Positions 6,223 to 8,279 of a stretch of 8,279 nt of DNA are shown piece by piece (the first letter of the stretch is position 1; the number at the start of each line of letters is the position of its first letter). Both the position numbers and the translations under genes were made by a program. The notes below the pieces were generated by a model that was given only the letters and a program-made list of their open reading frames with translations, was not told where the DNA came from and made no database searches. Source of the DNA: Chloroflexota bacterium (GTDB taxonomy: Bacteria > Chloroflexota > Limnocylindria > Limnocylindrales > CSP1-4); assembly GCA_021786915.1 (NCBI GenBank), contig JAJYMP010000559.1, positions 1-8,279 of the forward strand. Reading direction: 5' to 3'.

Positions 6223-6936
6223 CTACAGGCGGGCCAGCAGCTCCTGCTTCTTCGCCTCGAACTCCTCCGGCGTGATCAGGCCCTTGTCGCGCAGCTCGCC
6301 GAGGCGCGCCACCGCATCGGTGACCTCGCGCGAGTTGTCGACGTGCGGCGCCTCAGGGTTGGCCGGCGCTGCCTGGGCGGGCGGGGGGACGAACGCCTCC
6401 GCGCGCATCGGCGGCATCGTCGGGCGCGTCAGGTCAACCTCGAGCTCGTGCTTCGCGTCAAGCATGGCCTTCTTGAACTCGCGCGCGTCGGTCAGCATCC
6501 GGAGGCGCTCCACGCCACTCTCGGACGCCGTGAGGACCTCGAGGTCGCCGAAGCCGAACATGCGCCCGAACATGGACTCGGTGAGGACCGCATCGTTGAT
6601 CTTCTCGAGTGACGAGTCGGACGCGCGTTTGTTGATCACGCCCTGGCTCTGGATGATCCGCCGGTTGGTGATCACGAACTCGCGGCTCCGGTAGACGATC
6701 CAGGCCCAGAGGAGCGACGCGAGGCCGCCTACGAGCAGGGCCAGGACGAGCCACCCGACCATGGTCTGCATCACGCCGTCGCCGGTGACCACGAACAGCC
6801 GCAGGATCCCGCCCACGAGCGCGAGCACGATCGCAAGGACCGCCTCCTTGGCGTCCCACACCATCACGAACCAGTGCTGGCGCGCTCGGCGCATCACGCG
6901 CTCGCCGTCGGCGAGCAGCCCATCGACATAGGCCAT
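6223..6936 (-). CDS. Membrane protein with bacterial PH-like domain and C-terminal SHOCT motif
   Basis: The function is not known. The 237-residue product has a short cytoplasmic N-terminus, two transmembrane helices (about 30-51 and 57-80), then a bPH_2/YdbS-like domain (about 82-165). Its typical features are YRSREFVITNRRII (82-95), SLEKINDAVL (109-118), FGFGDLEVLTASESG (127-141) and a final helix near 150-165. A Pro/Ala-rich linker (172-200) leads to a SHOCT segment (about 205-237), LGELRDKGLITPEEFEAKK. SHOCT tails are short helical hairpins thought to mediate oligomerisation. The start at 6936 is set by GGGAGG 8 bases upstream. The open frame runs further back to 7959, but that part is antiphase to xerD. 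It begins 14 bases after the xerD stop and is probably cotranscribed with it. The domain assignment is confident, the role unknown. Confidence 0.88.
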   Translation of the reverse strand: MAYVDGLLADGERVMRRARQHWFVMVWDAKEAVLAIVLALVGGILRLFVVTGDGVMQTMVGWLVLALLVGGLASLLWAWIVYRSREFVITNRRIIQSQGVINKRASDSSLEKINDAVLTESMFGRMFGFGDLEVLTASESGVERLRMLTDAREFKKAMLDAKHELEVDLTRPTMPPMRAEAFVPPPAQAAPANPEAPHVDNSREVTDAVARLGELRDKGLITPEEFEAKKQELLARL

Positions 6937-6944
6937 GGCGTCAA

Positions 6945-6950
6945 CCTCCC
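6945..6950 (-). promoter_or_regulatory. Ribosome binding site of the PH/SHOCT gene
   Basis: GGGAGG on the minus strand directly follows the xerD TGA and stands 8 bases before the ATG at 6936. It is one of the two strongest Shine-Dalgarno sites in the window and fixes a start far downstream of the longest open frame. Confidence 0.88.
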
Positions 6951-7907
6951 TCAGGCGCGCGGGTGGGCCCGCGAGTAGACCTCGCGGATGCGCTCGCCGG
7001 TCACGTGCGTGTAGAGCTGCGTGGTCGATATCGTCGCATGTCCGAGGAGCTCTTGGACCACCCTGAGGTCCGCGCCGCCCTCGAGCAGGTGGGTCGCGAA
7101 GGAGTGGCGCAGCGTGTGCGGCGACACGCGGTCGTCGAGACCCGCGGCGACGGCCGCCGCCTTGACGATGCTCCAGGCGCGGGCGCGCGCCAACCGACGG
7201 CCCTGCGCGGTGACGAACACCGGCGACCCCGGGCCGTCCCCCACCCCGCCCGCCGCAAGCCACGCCGCCCGCGGCCAGGCGAGATACCGCGACAGCCAGC
7301 CCAGCGCCACCTCGCCCACCGGCACGATCCGCTCCTTGTCGCCCTTGCCCACAACCCGCACCAGGCCGGCGTCGAGCTGCAGGTGCTCCACATCGAGGTT
7401 GAGCGCCTCGGACACCCGGAGGCCCGCGGCGTAGAGCAGCTCGGTGAGCGCCCGGTCGCGGAGGCCGACGCCGTCCCGCTCGGTGGGGCGCCGGGGGTGC
7501 GCGGGCTCGCCGCCAGACGCCTCCAGCAGCCGCTCCACCTCGGCCACGGACAGCGTCTCGGGGAGCAGGCGCGGCTGGCGCGGCAGGTCCAGGTGCGCGG
7601 CCACGTCGCGCTCGATCAGCCCGTCGCCGAACGCGAAGCGGTAGAAGCCGCGGATCGCGGCGGCGCGCCGGCGCAGGCTCGTGGGCGCGAGCCCGGGGTC
7701 CGCGGACCGGCCCCGCCGTCCCCGCGCCGCGAGGTAGCGCTGGGCGGTCTCGGGGCCGTCCGCCCAGGACGCCGCGGCCCCGCGGCTCATCGCGAAGTCC
7801 TCGAGGTCCGAGCGATACGCGGTGAGGCTCGCCTCGGCCAGCCCCCGCTCCACGCGCAGGTAGGCGAGGTAGCCGGCGATCGCGTCGTCGAGGCTGGGGC
7901 CCGTCAT
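6951..7907 (-). CDS. xerD: XerD-type site-specific tyrosine recombinase
   Basis: XerC/D recombinases resolve chromosome dimers at dif during cell division. The 318-residue product has the N-terminal SAM-like core-binding domain (about 4-108; YLAYLRVERGLAEASLTAYRSDL in part). The catalytic domain (about 112-318) has every active-site residue: Arg164 (AAGLRVSEAL), Lys188 (GKGDKER), His264 and Arg267 (HTLRHSF), His290 (LGHATI) and nucleophile Tyr299 (LYTH). It is slightly longer than E. coli XerD (298) because of loops near 62-75 and 131-147. The ATG at 7907 is 18 bases after the recN stop and places the SAM domain at the very N-terminus; no strong Shine-Dalgarno is seen. The recN neighbourhood and chromosomal setting favour a housekeeping Xer over a phage integrase. 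XerC versus XerD cannot be settled without a phylogeny, and many Chloroflexota and Firmicutes carry related paralogues. Confidence 0.92.
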   Translation of the reverse strand: MTGPSLDDAIAGYLAYLRVERGLAEASLTAYRSDLEDFAMSRGAAASWADGPETAQRYLAARGRRGRSADPGLAPTSLRRRAAAIRGFYRFAFGDGLIERDVAAHLDLPRQPRLLPETLSVAEVERLLEASGGEPAHPRRPTERDGVGLRDRALTELLYAAGLRVSEALNLDVEHLQLDAGLVRVVGKGDKERIVPVGEVALGWLSRYLAWPRAAWLAAGGVGDGPGSPVFVTAQGRRLARARAWSIVKAAAVAAGLDDRVSPHTLRHSFATHLLEGGADLRVVQELLGHATISTTQLYTHVTGERIREVYSRAHPRA

Positions 7908-7925
7908 CGCAGCGGCGGCCCGCGC

Positions 7926-8279
7926 TCAGGCCTGCGCCGCGGCCATGCGGGTGCCGCACCAGGCCTCCGCGCGGTCGAGCAGCTCGGACGCCGAGTGCCG
8001 CGCCGCCTCGCCCCCGTCGGCCCCGCCGATCATCGCGGCGAGCTCCCCCACCCGCCCGTCACGGTCGAGGCGCGTGATCTCGGTCACCGTCCGGCCGTCG
8101 CGCTCGCGCTTGGCGATGCGGTAGTGCGCATCCGCGTAGGCGGCCAGCTGCGGCAGGTGGGTCACGCACAGGACCTGGTGCGTGCGGGCGAGCGTCCACA
8201 GGCTGCGCCCGACCGGGTCCGCCGAACGGGCGCCGATCCCCGCGTCGATCTCGTCGAACACGAGCGTGGGCGTGCGGTC
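7926..8279 (-). CDS. recN: DNA repair protein RecN, C-terminal fragment cut by window
   Basis: RecN is an SMC-like ATPase that helps repair DNA double-strand breaks. Only the last 117 codons are here; the full protein is usually about 550-590 residues, and the rest lies beyond the right edge. The fragment starts at the Walker B strand, TLVFDEIDAGIG (5-16), and continues with the distinctive QVLCVTHLPQLAAYAD (36-51), whose His is the switch-type residue of this ABC-like family. It ends with the LAAMIGG and ASELL segments typical of the RecN C-terminus. The frame is open through base 8279, and the GTG at 8261 is an internal Val, not a start. The TGA at 7926-7928 precedes xerD by 18 bases. Confidence 0.95.
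   Translation of the reverse strand, partial: DRTPTLVFDEIDAGIGARSADPVGRSLWTLARTHQVLCVTHLPQLAAYADAHYRIAKRERDGRTVTEITRLDRDGRVGELAAMIGGADGGEAARHSASELLDRAEAWCGTRMAAAQA

Noticed and set aside
6951..7907. Tyrosine recombinase as sign of an integrated element or integron
   Set aside because: It is flanked by recN and core genes. No att-like direct repeats, tRNA gene, cargo genes or attC-like repeats are seen, and the sequence reads as a housekeeping Xer.
6937..7959. N-terminal extension of the PH/SHOCT frame across xerD
   Set aside because: It is antiphase to xerD, whose catalytic residues are all present. GGGAGG before 6936 defines the real start.

Overview
The window is very GC-rich and gene-dense, with every supported gene on the minus strand, so transcription runs from high to low coordinates. 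It holds ten genes, two of them cut by the window edges. There are no RNA genes, mobile elements, CRISPR arrays or clearly foreign segments. The gene content and order suggest a high-GC member of the Terrabacteria. A Chloroflexota lineage (Limnocylindria-like) or a deep actinobacterial relative fits best, but this is an inference from gene order and composition, not a phylogeny.

Layout in the direction of transcription: the C-terminal end of recN (8279-7926); a XerD-type tyrosine recombinase (7907-6951); a two-helix membrane protein with a bacterial PH-like domain and a SHOCT tail (6936-6223); a 145-bp gap holding a perfect 24-bp GC palindrome; a short M50 site-2 protease-like membrane protein (6077-5451); a small stand-alone HD-domain protein (5479-4982); scpA (4982-4116); scpB (4119-3439); a RsuA/RluB-type pseudouridine synthase (3434-2664); a 115-bp gap; a fused cytidylate kinase plus PlsC acyltransferase (2548-914); and ispH (855 to the window start, missing only a short C-terminus).

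The block from the M50 gene to the pseudouridine synthase is extremely compact. Junctions are a 29-bp overlap (M50/HD), a 1-base TGATG overlap (HD/scpA), a 4-base GTGA overlap (scpA/scpB) and a 4-base gap (scpB/rluB), so it is very likely one operon with translational coupling. RecN, XerD and ScpAB act in DNA repair, chromosome-dimer resolution and chromosome compaction and segregation. RluB modifies 23S rRNA. Cmk, PlsC and IspH supply nucleotide, phospholipid and isoprenoid precursors.

The most notable point is the single reading frame that joins Cmk to PlsC. It sits where the actinobacterial-style order (recN, xerD, scpA, scpB, rluB, cmk) meets the clostridial-style order (cmk, plsC, ispH). 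I did not find a previously undescribed multi-gene system. This looks like core chromosome with a few unusual details.
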